Assembly (NCBI RefSeq): GCF_000376885.1
Contig: NZ_AQXR01000011.1
Span: 1 to 64,000 of the forward strand
DNA: 64,000 bases
From: Alloscardovia criceti DSM 17774
GTDB lineage: Bacteria; Actinomycetota; Actinomycetes; Actinomycetales; Bifidobacteriaceae
Reading direction: 5' to 3'
The first letter of the stretch is position 1. Every line of letters starts with the position of its first letter. The position numbers were made by a program, and so were the translations under genes. This document shows, one piece after another, positions 1 through 8,379 of the stretch. The notes beneath the pieces were generated by a model. The model saw only the letters and a program-made list of their open reading frames with translations. It had not been told where the DNA came from and ran no database searches.

Positions 1-102
1 CGGGTGGCGTCCTTGCCGGCGTTCATCTTTTCGACCAACGGCTGGGGTTTCGCGCCTGAACGTACGCGTCGTCCGCCCCCTGTGGGTTCCGTCTTTGGCC
101 AT
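1..102 (-). pseudogene. P27-family phage terminase small subunit, N-terminal fragment (frameshifted, cut by window edge)
   Basis: Read on the minus strand, an ATG at 102 follows a strong ribosome binding site (GGGAGGTGACCT) and opens with MAKDGTHRG. The reading then continues in another frame as GRRRVRSGAKPQPLVEK and MNAGKDAT, which resembles the basic N-terminus of P27-type small terminase subunits, proteins that recognise phage DNA ends for packaging. The switch falls at a run of five G (about 75-79); one G fewer would restore a single frame. Only about 34 codons are inside the window, so the rest cannot be judged. The resemblance is from memory of the family's N-terminus, without a search. 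It implies a prophage or phage remnant to the left. A sequencing error in the G run would make it an intact gene. Confidence 0.5.
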
Positions 103-117
103 AGGTCACCTCCCGTT

Positions 118-125
118 TGTATAAT
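118..125 (+). promoter_or_regulatory. Candidate -10 promoter element for the membrane protein gene
   Basis: TG followed directly by a perfect TATAAT (120-125) lies about 40 bases before the likely start at 165. No convincing -35 is seen at 16-18 bases upstream, so this is a -10-driven call. It sits in the divergent gap between the phage-like gene and the membrane protein. Confidence 0.5.
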
Positions 126-164
126 AATCGTGCTTTTCGGTTCTGGGGTCTATGTGAGGTGCGG

Positions 165-956
165 GTGGTTGGGTCTTTCAAACTGTTTATTCGTACCTAT
201 GTGTATTGGGTAGGGTTCATCCTCGGCTTTGCGATATTTCCCGGTTATCTGCTCTTCGCTACCGGACTCACCTTGGTGAACCCTTCATTGTGGCTTGCAC
301 CTCTGGCCGGGCTGCTTCTCCTTGTCATTGATCGACCATCAGCATGGGAGACGCCGCAGTGGCGATCATGGCTGATCCGAGTGCTTGGTGCAGGATTCGC
401 GACCGCCGTGCTCGTCGCGTATGTATCCGTTTCTGCCCGCTACGGTTCTCGCCACTGGTTTGAAACGTCCCTATCTCTCGGTCTGGGTTGGGTTGTCTTC
501 GCTGTCGTGTCAGGACACATGCTTAAGGGCCGCTCCGCCCGACTCGACGTTCCCGCCCGCATGGGAAGGGATGCGCTCCGTGCATACGCGGCATGGGGCG
601 GGATCGCTTTCGGGATTTTCTATATCCCGGCTACGGGTCTGTCTGCGGCCGGCACCCTTTGGATGATTCTTCCCCTTTTGGGCACGTTCTTCGTCGGTAT
701 CGTCCTTTTGGCGGCCGACCCGCCACGTCGATGGCCGCAACCCCGATTCGTGTCGCTGTGGATACGACTTCTTGCTAGCGGGGCCGCGGCATTCCTATTC
801 ACCGTAACGAGCTCGGTGTATTGCGATGCGCGCACACACGAGGTCTACATCGGCGACTGGCAGGAAAACCTGGTCTTCTGCATGGGCGCTTGGGGACTTT
901 ATGCTGCAATGGCTACGATAGTATCGCTTATGCGGAATGTCAGCCAGAAACCATAG
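165..956 (+). CDS. Polytopic membrane protein with an internal duplication, unknown function
   Basis: The 263-residue product, read from a GTG at 165, is dominated by about eight hydrophobic segments. The two halves look alike: WLIRVLGAGFATAVLVAYVSV followed by a Tyr/His-rich loop (ARYGSRHWFET) in the first half, and LWIRLLASGAAAFLFTVTSSV followed by DARTHEVYIGDW in the second. This suggests a duplicated four-helix unit. I do not recognise the family. GTG 165 was chosen over TTG 117 and GTG 159 because it lies downstream of the TATAAT box at 120-125 and has GAGG five bases upstream. The G+C-rich codon choice resembles the neighbouring phage-like fragments rather than the backbone genes, which suggests acquired DNA. 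Confidence 0.55.
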   Translation: MVGSFKLFIRTYVYWVGFILGFAIFPGYLLFATGLTLVNPSLWLAPLAGLLLLVIDRPSAWETPQWRSWLIRVLGAGFATAVLVAYVSVSARYGSRHWFETSLSLGLGWVVFAVVSGHMLKGRSARLDVPARMGRDALRAYAAWGGIAFGIFYIPATGLSAAGTLWMILPLLGTFFVGIVLLAADPPRRWPQPRFVSLWIRLLASGAAAFLFTVTSSVYCDARTHEVYIGDWQENLVFCMGAWGLYAAMATIVSLMRNVSQKP

Positions 957-962
957 GCAACC

Positions 963-1894
963 TCAGTAGATGAATTCGGCCAAGGCTTGGCACGCTGCCT
1001 TCTTGACTTCTTCGCTGGGTTTAACGCCCGAGTAGCCGTATGTACCCCTGAAGCCACCTGTAAGAAGATCGACATACCTGTCATCCAACGGACCTTCAAG
1101 TTCTTGTAGAGCCTGTTTTTTGCGGTTCCTTTATCGCTTGCACCGATGCTCTCCGGGATTGCCTTGAATCGCTGGGATAGCGAAACGAGATTGTTGTAGT
1201 AACCCCTCAGCGTACGGGACAGAAGGTTCGAGTCATCGGCTCTTGAGCCTTTCAGCATCGCAGTCAGTCTGATTGACTCCCTGTCGCTACATAGGTCGGA
1301 GTAGTTACAGTTGTTCGGCAGATTATCGGGGATGGTCAAACCGCGAAGTCCGGTATGGTTCCTGTCGTCCTCCCTTGGCCAACGAGCGCCCGAGCGATTG
1401 CGACGGCATTTGAACCCGGATTCGGGTCGACTACCCTTGAATCGGGCCGAGTGCCGACGCCAAATCGCTTGCCCAGCCAGTCCATTTATCTGGAACAAAC
1501 GGGTTAACATTGATGTAGCCCAGAGTGGTCACGCTCATATGCGCGACGTCTACTGCGCCACCCGCAGGATCTGTCCAATCCTTTCGATCAGAGCCAATCC
1601 ACTTATTCAAGGCTGAGATTATCGGGAGCGCTTGAGCATCTTCTTCCAGCCTTTTCACGTCCTCCTCCCGATATGCTTCAGCCGACGCAGACCATTTTGA
1701 GTTTCCCGTTCCATCCATTCAAGCTGGTATGCGATCATCTGACATGGTGTACGGTCAACACCATAGACGAGGAAATCCCAAGTTCCTTCGGGCATGTCCG
1801 CAAATTCATCGATAAACAAGCCGCCAGACTTAGCAATTTGTTCAGCTAACGCCGCACCGGATTCATATGATCTCACCTGATATTCCTCCCTCAC
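963..1894 (-). pseudogene. Decayed gene in three frames; N-terminal part ClbS/DfsB-like
   Basis: A continuous protein trace needs several frame changes. From ATG 1894 the first piece reads MREEYQVRSYESGAALAEQ and includes DRTPCQMIAYQLEW, which resembles the ClbS/DfsB four-helix family (D-RTP-x-MIAYQ-x-x-W). Near 1700-1730 it moves to a frame reading KWSASAEAYREEDVKRLEED and KWTGWASDLASALGPIQG. It then meets TAG at about 1431 and resumes one frame over as VDPNPGSNAVAIARALV. Around 1331-1375 it shifts again to GLTIPDNLPNNCNYSDLCSD. Near 1110 it shifts once more and ends as LLTGGFRGTYGYSGVKPS to a TGA at 963-965. The later part belongs to a family I cannot name. The ClbS-like start may be a separate fragment joined by deletion. 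No single frame is intact, so no functional product is expected. Confidence 0.65.
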
Positions 1895-2059
1895 AATAGA
1901 GGGCTACCGAGATAGATCTCCGAGCACTTTTTAACGCAAGCCCGATGTCAGTGATCTTGGCTATGTAGAAAGGGTATGACCTAGGCATCTATAGCCCAGC
2001 CACGGCACAAACGGGATGCTCTCAGAAGCTCTGAGCTACGAACAAAACCTCGCTATTTC

Positions 2060-2122
2060 AACGAAAAACACCCATTCGAACCTCCGCCCTCAGTCCTGAG
2101 AGCTTTGTATCCAAATGGGTGT
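2060..2122 (-). terminator. Intrinsic terminator after tRNA-Gly
   Basis: On the minus strand AATGGGTGT (2122-2114) pairs with ACACCCATT (2076-2068) and is followed by TTTTTCGTT. The loop is long (about 37 bases) and contains a smaller hairpin (CTCAGTCCTGAG). Its position directly downstream of the minus-strand tRNA-Gly fits a terminator. Confidence 0.6.
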
Positions 2123-2127
2123 CTAAG

Positions 2128-2201
2128 TGGAGCGGATGACGGGAATCGAACCCGCGTAATCAGTTTGGAAGACTGAGGCTCTACCATTGAGCTACATCCG
2201 C
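2128..2201 (-). tRNA. tRNA-Gly (anticodon TCC)
   Basis: The minus strand folds as a full cloverleaf. The acceptor GCGGATG pairs with CATCCGC, the D arm is GCTC...GAGC, the anticodon stem TCAGT/ACTGA frames the loop CTTCCAA, and the T arm carries GGTTCGATTCC. Anticodon TCC reads GGA/GGG glycine codons. The discriminator is U, as usual for bacterial tRNA-Gly, and CCA is encoded (2128-2130). It marks the boundary between the G+C-rich accessory block on the left and ordinary chromosomal genes on the right. Confidence 0.97.
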
Positions 2202-2277
2202 AGACAAATGACCATTATATGCATGAACATTGTGAAGTGCAAGTCTGACACGCATGAGTGTTGCTATGCTATGGACT

Positions 2278-3528
2278 ATGAATCAGCATGTTTTTATTAT
2301 TGGAAATCATGAATCGGTTAATACCACGCAGGCGCCAGCCCGATACTCTGGACTTGTAGAAAACCTCGTTAAAAACCGCGCAAATACAGCGATTTCCTAT
2401 CATATTGCATGCTTAACTACGGATGAATCGCACACACATTTCAGCAATTTTGGTGCGGACTATTTTACGGTTGCTGTTTCCCGCTGGATGCCGTTAAGAC
2501 AACTTGTGGGCGACATATCTTCCTTGCGTTATGCTCTGGAAATGGTCAAAGAGCAGGCTATAGCCTCGCCTATTTTCTTGCTGATTTCCGATGCTTTGGG
2601 CATTCTTACCGCGTATTTCGCGCAGAAAATTCATGAAGTGGGCGGACGATTGATCGTCAAGCCCCGTGTATCTATGGCTCAGCCATCTTCCTCGTGGATG
2701 TCGCGCGTGGCGGGCTCCGTCAGGCAGCACATTGAAAAACAAAAAATCACACATGCGGACATCGCGTTAACGGACAATCCATCGGTTCGTGACTATTTAC
2801 GGCAGAAATATCCAAAAGTGAGCAGCGCGTATATTCCGCTGGGCACTGCGCCAATTCAGGTTAAAATGGAGGAGAATAATAGCATTCGCCAGTTTTTTGC
2901 TGCGCACGGCATCGAAGATTATTCCTATTATTTACTTGTGGTCCATCCTCACATTCACGATAATTTCGCGATGATTCTGCATGAATTTATGCAATCGAAA
3001 ACCTCGCATAAATTGGTCGTGCTCGCAGACCGTGCGCAGCTTGCAGAATTCAAAAATCTGCGTGAGAAGACCAGCTATCAGACGGATGAGCGCATCATTT
3101 TCGCCGATATGGCAGAAAACGAAACGGTACTCGGCTATCTGAGGCAGAAGGCATTCGCCAGCATTATAGACGGTCATGCGGTTGAGCCCAATGCAGAATT
3201 GCTTCAATCCCTATCGTCCACGGATTTAAACCTCGTTCTGCGCACGGATGCAAACCAAAGCATGGCTCAGGATGCATGTCTGTACTGGGACCTTCCAACT
3301 ATCGACACTACTGGCGTCGAGAGCGATACAGAGCAACCACATGACGCAGCACATCCACACGCCACGGCACTGCACACGGTGATAAACAAGGCTGACGAGC
3401 TCAGTCACATCGAACGTCAAACCTACGGCGCGCAAGCGCAGTACATCGTGGACCGTGAGTTTGTGTGGAGCAAGATCGTGCCCCAGTATGAAGCCCTGTA
3501 TCAGGAAATTTTCACGCACCACGATTAA
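2278..3528 (+). CDS. DUF1972-type glycosyltransferase-like protein
   Basis: The 416-residue protein opens with HVFIIGNHES and ARYSGLVENLV, matching the pattern of DUF1972/rhamnosyltransferase-like proteins (VFIIG...PA+YGG+E+F+E+L). These usually add a sugar in capsule or cell-wall polysaccharide synthesis from the cytoplasmic face of the membrane. Here the usual Gly-rich substrate motif is degenerate and the C-terminal donor-binding half is weakly conserved, so activity is uncertain. ATG 2278 was preferred over ATG 2254 because homologous sequence begins at MNQHVFIIG. A TGCTATGCT extended -10 (2262-2270) ends seven bases before it, which suggests a leaderless transcript. The next gene, a membrane protein, starts 48 bases downstream. 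No other polysaccharide genes are nearby. Confidence 0.6.
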   Translation: MNQHVFIIGNHESVNTTQAPARYSGLVENLVKNRANTAISYHIACLTTDESHTHFSNFGADYFTVAVSRWMPLRQLVGDISSLRYALEMVKEQAIASPIFLLISDALGILTAYFAQKIHEVGGRLIVKPRVSMAQPSSSWMSRVAGSVRQHIEKQKITHADIALTDNPSVRDYLRQKYPKVSSAYIPLGTAPIQVKMEENNSIRQFFAAHGIEDYSYYLLVVHPHIHDNFAMILHEFMQSKTSHKLVVLADRAQLAEFKNLREKTSYQTDERIIFADMAENETVLGYLRQKAFASIIDGHAVEPNAELLQSLSSTDLNLVLRTDANQSMAQDACLYWDLPTIDTTGVESDTEQPHDAAHPHATALHTVINKADELSHIERQTYGAQAQYIVDREFVWSKIVPQYEALYQEIFTHHD

Positions 3529-3576
3529 AATATGTACAGCAAGCATGCGTAGAGCGAGCTCAACTGGGAGGACAAT

Positions 3577-4203
3577 TTGGTAGCAGAAAACAAAGTAGCA
3601 GTAGATGCAATCGTTGCTACCTCCACCTATGATCAAATATCCATTGCAGACGCTCAGCGATCCAAGCGCATCAAGCCATGGAAATACGTGCTGGTGGGCA
3701 TTGCGCTTCTTCTCGTGCTGACCGTGCCGTACGGCATTGGCCGCCACAGTGTTTTCTCTGATACGCCGTGGACGATTTGGTTCCTCAGTCAGTTTCAACC
3801 TATCGGCTGGGCGCTCATTAGTTGGAGCTTAACCGTGCTAACCATGCTGGCCTTGGCGCTTGCTGTCATCGAGTCTGCATGGAAAACATGGGGTGTGGTG
3901 TCTTACCTCGCCTTTGCTGGTGTGGAGTATTTGTCCGGGTTATCTATTTTGCGCGTCAATTATTGGTGGAGTACCAAGGTGATTTTTGGCTCCAGTGATG
4001 TGTATGCAAATGGCATTAATGCCGGCATTATCTGTGCGGTCTGGGCATTAGGCGTTTTCGTGGCCTTTTATATCACCACTTTGGTTTTTGTAAAAAAGAC
4101 CTCGCCGCTCAATATTTTGACCCGCAGTTGGGTTGCGTTCTGCGGCTTCTTTCTTATTGAAGTCGGCGGTTTAATTGTCGCTATGTTTGGTGGCATGATT
4201 TAA
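3577..4203 (+). CDS. Five-segment membrane protein, unknown function
   Basis: The product has 208 residues and starts at a TTG (3577) preceded by GGGAGGACAAT, a good Shine-Dalgarno site. After a polar N-terminus of about 35 residues there are five hydrophobic stretches, beginning WKYVLVGIALLLVLTVPYGIG and ending with FFLIEVGGLIVAMFGGMI at the very C-terminus. I recognise no family motif. It follows the glycosyltransferase-like gene closely on the same strand and may be cotranscribed with it. The 228 bases to mscL hold no gene. Confidence 0.7.
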   Translation: MVAENKVAVDAIVATSTYDQISIADAQRSKRIKPWKYVLVGIALLLVLTVPYGIGRHSVFSDTPWTIWFLSQFQPIGWALISWSLTVLTMLALALAVIESAWKTWGVVSYLAFAGVEYLSGLSILRVNYWWSTKVIFGSSDVYANGINAGIICAVWALGVFVAFYITTLVFVKKTSPLNILTRSWVAFCGFFLIEVGGLIVAMFGGMI

Positions 4204-4431
4204 GTAGCGCCGGATTGTTCCGCGTGCATCACCTGCGTGCATCACGTCAGCACCGCAGACACGCGCAAACAGAACGGTATGTGTTCTTTCTCACGTGAAA
4301 AATTCAAGCCAAATCAAGGAATTAAAGCTAAAATAAGACTAGGTGCGCGCTTTATACGCTAATTTTTACAGTTTGCGCGCGTTTATAGACTTCATAACCA
4401 GAAATTCTTGGTTAATAGAGAAGGGAAAACA

Positions 4432-4842
4432 ATGTTAAAGGGTTTTAGAGATTTTATTTCTCGTGGGAATGTCGTGGATATGGCAGTCGGTGTCGTTATG
4501 GGCGGTGCGGTGACGGCTGTAGTCACATCTATTGTGCAGAATTTCATCAATCCATTGGTTGCTATGATTTTCGGCAAGCCAGATATGTCAGATTTGCTGA
4601 CCTTCACCTTCAACGGTGCCACCATTTCCTTTGGTGCAATTTTAACAGCGCTGATTAATTTCCTCATCATCGCTATCGCCGTATACTTCTGCATCGTGAT
4701 TCCTATGAACAAGGTCAAGGATATGGCAGAAAAGCGTGCAAAGAAGGAAGAAGCAGAAGAGGAAAAGAAGCCTTCGACAGAAGAAATTCAGCTTGAAACC
4801 TTGAAGGAAATTCGCGATCTTCTGCAAAAGCAGCAGAATTAA
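4432..4842 (+). CDS. mscL: Large-conductance mechanosensitive channel
   Basis: The 136-residue protein starts MLKGFRDFISRGNVVDMAVG, the typical MscL N-terminal amphipathic helix running into TM1. A periplasmic loop with FTFNGATISFGA follows, then TM2 (ALINFLIIAIAVYFCIVIP) and a charged C-terminal helix (KKEEAEEEKKPSTEEIQLET). MscL is a pentameric inner-membrane pore that opens under membrane tension to release solutes during hypo-osmotic shock. Length and order agree with the family. ATG 4432 follows AGAGAAGGGAAAACA; the in-frame TTG 4408 lacks a site. A strong terminator follows, so it is monocistronic. Confidence 0.95.
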   Translation: MLKGFRDFISRGNVVDMAVGVVMGGAVTAVVTSIVQNFINPLVAMIFGKPDMSDLLTFTFNGATISFGAILTALINFLIIAIAVYFCIVIPMNKVKDMAEKRAKKEEAEEEKKPSTEEIQLETLKEIRDLLQKQQN

Positions 4843-4880
4843 TCTCTGTATTTTCTGAGCTATAAAGTTCCAAGAGTTAC

Positions 4881-4926
4881 AAAGTTCAAACAAGGATTGA
4901 AATAGTGCCTTGTTTGAACTTTTTTA
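4881..4926 (+). terminator. Intrinsic terminator after mscL
   Basis: AGTTCAAACAAGG (4883-4895) and CCTTGTTTGAACT (4908-4920) form a perfect 13-bp stem with a 12-base loop, followed by TTTTTAT. Confidence 0.92.
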
Positions 4927-5082
4927 TGAGTGTTCTTTGATAGCGCAACACAAAACACGTAAAAGAGCTCGATAAATAGTGACCTCATGCTACACTGAAT
5001 AACTGGCGTGTTTCGCCCGCGGATAGAGAGCGCTTCATCACAGGGATGAATGCACCGCGCAGCTGAATGTAAGGAGAAAGCT

Positions 5083-5352
5083 ATGGCACTTTCTAAGGAT
5101 GAAAAGAAGGCAATCATTGCAGAGTACGCAACTCACGAGGGTGACACAGGTTCCCCAGAAGTTCAGGTTGCATTGCTCACCAAGCGCATTAACGATTTGA
5201 CAGCTCACATGAAGGAGCACAAGCATGATCACCACTCCGGTCGTGGTCTTTTGCTCATGGTTGGTGATCGCCGTCGTCTGCTTGGCTATTTGCGTAGCAT
5301 TGACATTGACCGTTACCGCTCCTTAATTGAGCGTCTCGGTTTGCGTCACTAA
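5083..5352 (+). CDS. rpsO: 30S ribosomal protein S15
   Basis: The 89-residue protein begins [20 protein letters not shown] and ends in [24 protein letters not shown], with the [12 protein letters not shown] and [15 protein letters not shown] segments of S15. S15 is a primary binder of 16S rRNA in the 30S platform. ATG 5083 sits seven bases after AAGGAGAAAGCT. The order rpsO-pnp is the classic one, but a terminator separates the two genes here, so pnp probably has its own transcript as well as any readthrough. Confidence 0.98.
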   Translation: MALSKDEKKAIIAEYATHEGDTGSPEVQVALLTKRINDLTAHMKEHKHDHHSGRGLLLMVGDRRRLLGYLRSIDIDRYRSLIERLGLRH

Positions 5353-5362
5353 AGTCTTCTGT

Positions 5363-5392
5363 GCCCAGGTTATTTCAACCTGGGCTCTTTTT
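5363..5392 (+). terminator. Intrinsic terminator between rpsO and pnp
   Basis: GCCCAGGTT (5363-5371) pairs with AACCTGGGC (5377-5385) over a 5-base loop and is followed by TCTTTTT. Confidence 0.93.
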
Positions 5393-5486
5393 GCATATAG
5401 ACGTAGGTACCATCGGGGAGAGGGTCTCCCCACTGTATGCAGAAGAAGGAAGCAAGTAGGTAGTTGAAATAAATAAGGAGGAACCC

Positions 5487-8186
5487 TTGCAGGGTCCCGA
5501 AATTAAAGCAGTAGAAGCCGTCATTGATAACGGCTCTTTTGGCAAGCGTACACTGCGCTTCGAGACGGGACGTCTCGCCCAGCAGGCTGATGGGGCAGTA
5601 GCAGCTTATCTCGATGGAGAAACCATGATTCTGTCTACCACGACAGCGGGTAGCAGCCCAAAGGAGAATTATGATTTCTTCCCACTTACCGTTGATGTTG
5701 AAGAAAAAATGTATGCAGCCGGTAAGATTCCAGGATCCTTCTTCCGTCGTGAAGGACGTCCATCCACAGAGGCTACATTGGCAGCACGTATTATCGACCG
5801 CCCATTGCGCCCACTTTTCCCACACACTTTGCGTAACGAAGTGCAGGTTGTAGAAACTGTACTCGCCATTCATCCGGATGATGCATATGACATGGTTGCT
5901 ATGAACGCCGCTTCTGCATCTACGATGATTTCCGGTTTGCCATTTAGCGGCCCAGTATCCGGTTTGCGTTTGGCTTTGATTGACGGCCAGTGGGTGGCAT
6001 TCCCACGCTGGTCCGAGCGTGAAAAGGCTGTATTCGAGCTCGTTGTAGCCGGTCGCGTCGTCGAAAATGGCGATGTAGCTATCGCAATGATTGAAGCAGG
6101 CGCGGGTAAGAATGCATGGCAGCTCATTTACTCGGAAGGTCAGGCGAAGCCAGACGAGGAAGTCGTCGCAGGCGGTTTGGAAGCAGCAAAGCCATTTATC
6201 AAGGTTATTTGCGAAGCTCAGAATGAGTTGAAGGCTTTGGCAGCTAAGGATACCAAGGAATTCCAGCTCTTCCCAGAGTATACGGACGAACTGTATGCAC
6301 GCATCGACGAAATTGCCCATGCAGATTTGAATGAGGCTTTGTCCATTGCAGAAAAGCTGCCACGTCAAGACCGTATTGCGGAAATTAAGCAGGTCGTCAA
6401 GGACACCTTGGCTTCTGAATTTACCGATATGGACGAGGCTGAGAAGGACAAGGAAATTGGCAATGCATTCAAGGAATTGCAGCGTCAAATTGTGCGTCGT
6501 CGTATCTTGACTGAGGATTACCGCATCGATGGTCGTGGTCTGCGCGATATTCGTACCCTTTCTGCAGAGGTAGACATTGTACCTCGCGTGCATGGTTCCG
6601 CATTATTCCAGCGCGGTGAAACCCAGATTTTGGGCGTAACTACTTTGAATATGCTCAAGATGGAGCAGATTACGGATGCATTGTCGGGTCCAAATACCAA
6701 GACTTACATGCACAATTATGAGATGCCTCCATACTCCACGGGTGAAACAGGTCGTGTAGGCTCTCCAAAGCGTCGTGAAATTGGCCACGGTGCTCTGGCT
6801 GAGCGTGCTTTGGTGCCTGTACTGCCAAGCCGCGAAGAGTTCCCATATGCTATTCGTCAGGTGTCTGAGGCCATCGGTTCCAACGGTTCCACCTCTATGG
6901 GTTCCGTCTGCGCATCCACACTGTCCTTGATGGCTGCGGGTGTGCCAATTAAGTCACCTGTGGCGGGTATTGCTATGGGTCTGGTGTCCGGAGACGTTGA
7001 GGGCGTACACACCTTCAAGACTTTGACCGATATCTTGGGTGCGGAAGATGCATTCGGCGATATGGACTTCAAGGTAGCCGGTACTTCTGAATTCATCACC
7101 GCTTTGCAGCTCGATACCAAGCTGGATGGCATTCCTGCAGATGTGTTGGCTTCTGCTTTGCAGCAGGCGAAGGAAGCACGCATGACCATCCTCGATGTCA
7201 TCACCGAATGCATCGATGGTATTGCAGAGATGAGCCCATACGCTCCACGCATTATCACCACTGTGGTGCCTGCGGAAAAGATTGGCGAAGTTATCGGCCC
7301 TAAGGGCAAGATGATCAACCAGATTCAGGAAGAAACCGGTGCTGAAATCACTATTGAAGATGATGGTACTGTTTACATCGCTTCCGAGAATGGTGACTCT
7401 GCTCAGGCAGCTAAGGATATGATTGATCAAATCGCAAATCCTCATGTGCCAGAAGCCGGCGAAACCTTTAACGGTACGGTTGTGAAGACCACCAGCTTCG
7501 GTGCTTTTGTGAACCTGTTGCCAGGCACGGATGGTTTGCTCCACATCTCCCAGATTCGTAACCTCACCAATGGTGAGCGCATCGATGCTGTGGATGATGT
7601 GCTGAAGGAGAACGACACGGTTGAAGTGGTCGTGCAGTCCGTAGATGATCGCGGCAAGATTTCCTTGGCTATCCCAGGTTTTGAAGATCAGGACAATGGT
7701 TCGGATCGCGCAGAACGTTCCGAGCGTCCTAGCCGCGAACGTCGTCCACGTCGTGATCGCGATGATCGCAGGGATGACCGTCGCGAGGATCGTCGTGAGC
7801 GCGATGACCGCCGCGATAACCGTGAGGACCGCCGTGATCGTGAAGATCGCTACGATCGTGAGGATCGTCGCGAAGACCGCCGCGGAGATCGCCGTGATAG
7901 CTACCGTTCCCGCCGCAATCGCGAGGACCGCTATGACCGCGACGACCGTGAGGATCGCCGTGATCGTGAAGATCGTCGCTACCGCCGCGACGACCGTGAT
8001 GAGCGTTATGACCGCAATGATCGCGAGGATCGTGGTGAGCGCAACGAGCGCCGTTCCCGCCGCGAAAACCCACGCTACGCGGTAGACGATTCTTACGATG
8101 ATTACCGTGCAGAACGTGCAGAGCGTTCCGAACGCCCACGCCGCCGCGTACGCCGTGACTTCGATCCATTTGAGGATGAAGAGTAA
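5487..8186 (+). CDS. pnp: Polyribonucleotide nucleotidyltransferase (PNPase) with long Arg/Asp-rich tail
   Basis: PNPase degrades RNA 3' to 5' using phosphate and can add nucleotides in reverse. The 899-residue protein shows two RNase PH-like domains (about 15-150 and 350-560) around an alpha-helical linker. A KH domain at about 588-645 carries the GxxG loop [12 protein letters not shown], and an S1 domain at about 655-730 carries [19 protein letters not shown]. After FED near residue 733 the protein continues for about 165 residues of RDDRRED-type repeats to DFDPFEDEE. The start is a TTG (5487) after AAGGAGGAACCC. The repeated DNA of the tail (about 7738-8060) is low-complexity and in frame. 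The tail is far longer than in textbook PNPases and is likely disordered and RNA-interacting. Confidence 0.97.
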   Translation: MQGPEIKAVEAVIDNGSFGKRTLRFETGRLAQQADGAVAAYLDGETMILSTTTAGSSPKENYDFFPLTVDVEEKMYAAGKIPGSFFRREGRPSTEATLAARIIDRPLRPLFPHTLRNEVQVVETVLAIHPDDAYDMVAMNAASASTMISGLPFSGPVSGLRLALIDGQWVAFPRWSEREKAVFELVVAGRVVENGDVAIAMIEAGAGKNAWQLIYSEGQAKPDEEVVAGGLEAAKPFIKVICEAQNELKALAAKDTKEFQLFPEYTDELYARIDEIAHADLNEALSIAEKLPRQDRIAEIKQVVKDTLASEFTDMDEAEKDKEIGNAFKELQRQIVRRRILTEDYRIDGRGLRDIRTLSAEVDIVPRVHGSALFQRGETQILGVTTLNMLKMEQITDALSGPNTKTYMHNYEMPPYSTGETGRVGSPKRREIGHGALAERALVPVLPSREEFPYAIRQVSEAIGSNGSTSMGSVCASTLSLMAAGVPIKSPVAGIAMGLVSGDVEGVHTFKTLTDILGAEDAFGDMDFKVAGTSEFITALQLDTKLDGIPADVLASALQQAKEARMTILDVITECIDGIAEMSPYAPRIITTVVPAEKIGEVIGPKGKMINQIQEETGAEITIEDDGTVYIASENGDSAQAAKDMIDQIANPHVPEAGETFNGTVVKTTSFGAFVNLLPGTDGLLHISQIRNLTNGERIDAVDDVLKENDTVEVVVQSVDDRGKISLAIPGFEDQDNGSDRAERSERPSRERRPRRDRDDRRDDRREDRRERDDRRDNREDRRDREDRYDREDRREDRRGDRRDSYRSRRNREDRYDRDDREDRRDREDRRYRRDDRDERYDRNDREDRGERNERRSRRENPRYAVDDSYDDYRAERAERSERPRRRVRRDFDPFEDEE
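7738..8060 (+). repeat. In-frame degenerate repeat coding the Pnp Arg/Asp tail
   Basis: Short units built from CGTGA(T/C)CG, GAGGATCG and GACCGCCG recur irregularly without interrupting the pnp frame. They translate to [14 protein letters not shown] and similar. The irregular third-base variation shows the repetition is conserved at the protein level rather than being a recent DNA expansion. Confidence 0.8.
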
Positions 8187-8242
8187 AGCGCACAGGACGC
8201 AGCTCATACGTTAACAGCGTAAAAATACAGAGGGCGTAGCAC

Positions 8243-8277
8243 ACAGAGGCAGATTCGAAAGGGTCTGCCTCTTTTTA
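8243..8277 (+). terminator. Intrinsic terminator after pnp
   Basis: AGAGGCAGA (8245-8253) pairs with TCTGCCTCT (8264-8272) and is followed by TTTTAT. Confidence 0.9.
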
Positions 8278-8379
8278 TGCTTAAACGGGAGTAAGGGGGG
8301 GGCAACTTGAGCAACGCAGCTTGCATTGAGGGCGGTGTAGGATAAGAAGTATTACCGTAGAACGTGCGAAGGAGCGAAA

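Noticed and set aside
7738-8060. Repeated short DNA units that could look like a CRISPR array
   Set aside because: Units are irregular, lack unique spacers of constant length and stay in the pnp reading frame.
6954-8207. Long minus-strand frames opposite the pnp tail, rich in Val, Ala, Ile and Thr
   Set aside because: They are reverse readings of the Arg/Asp repeat codons. The plus-strand frame matches PNPase throughout.
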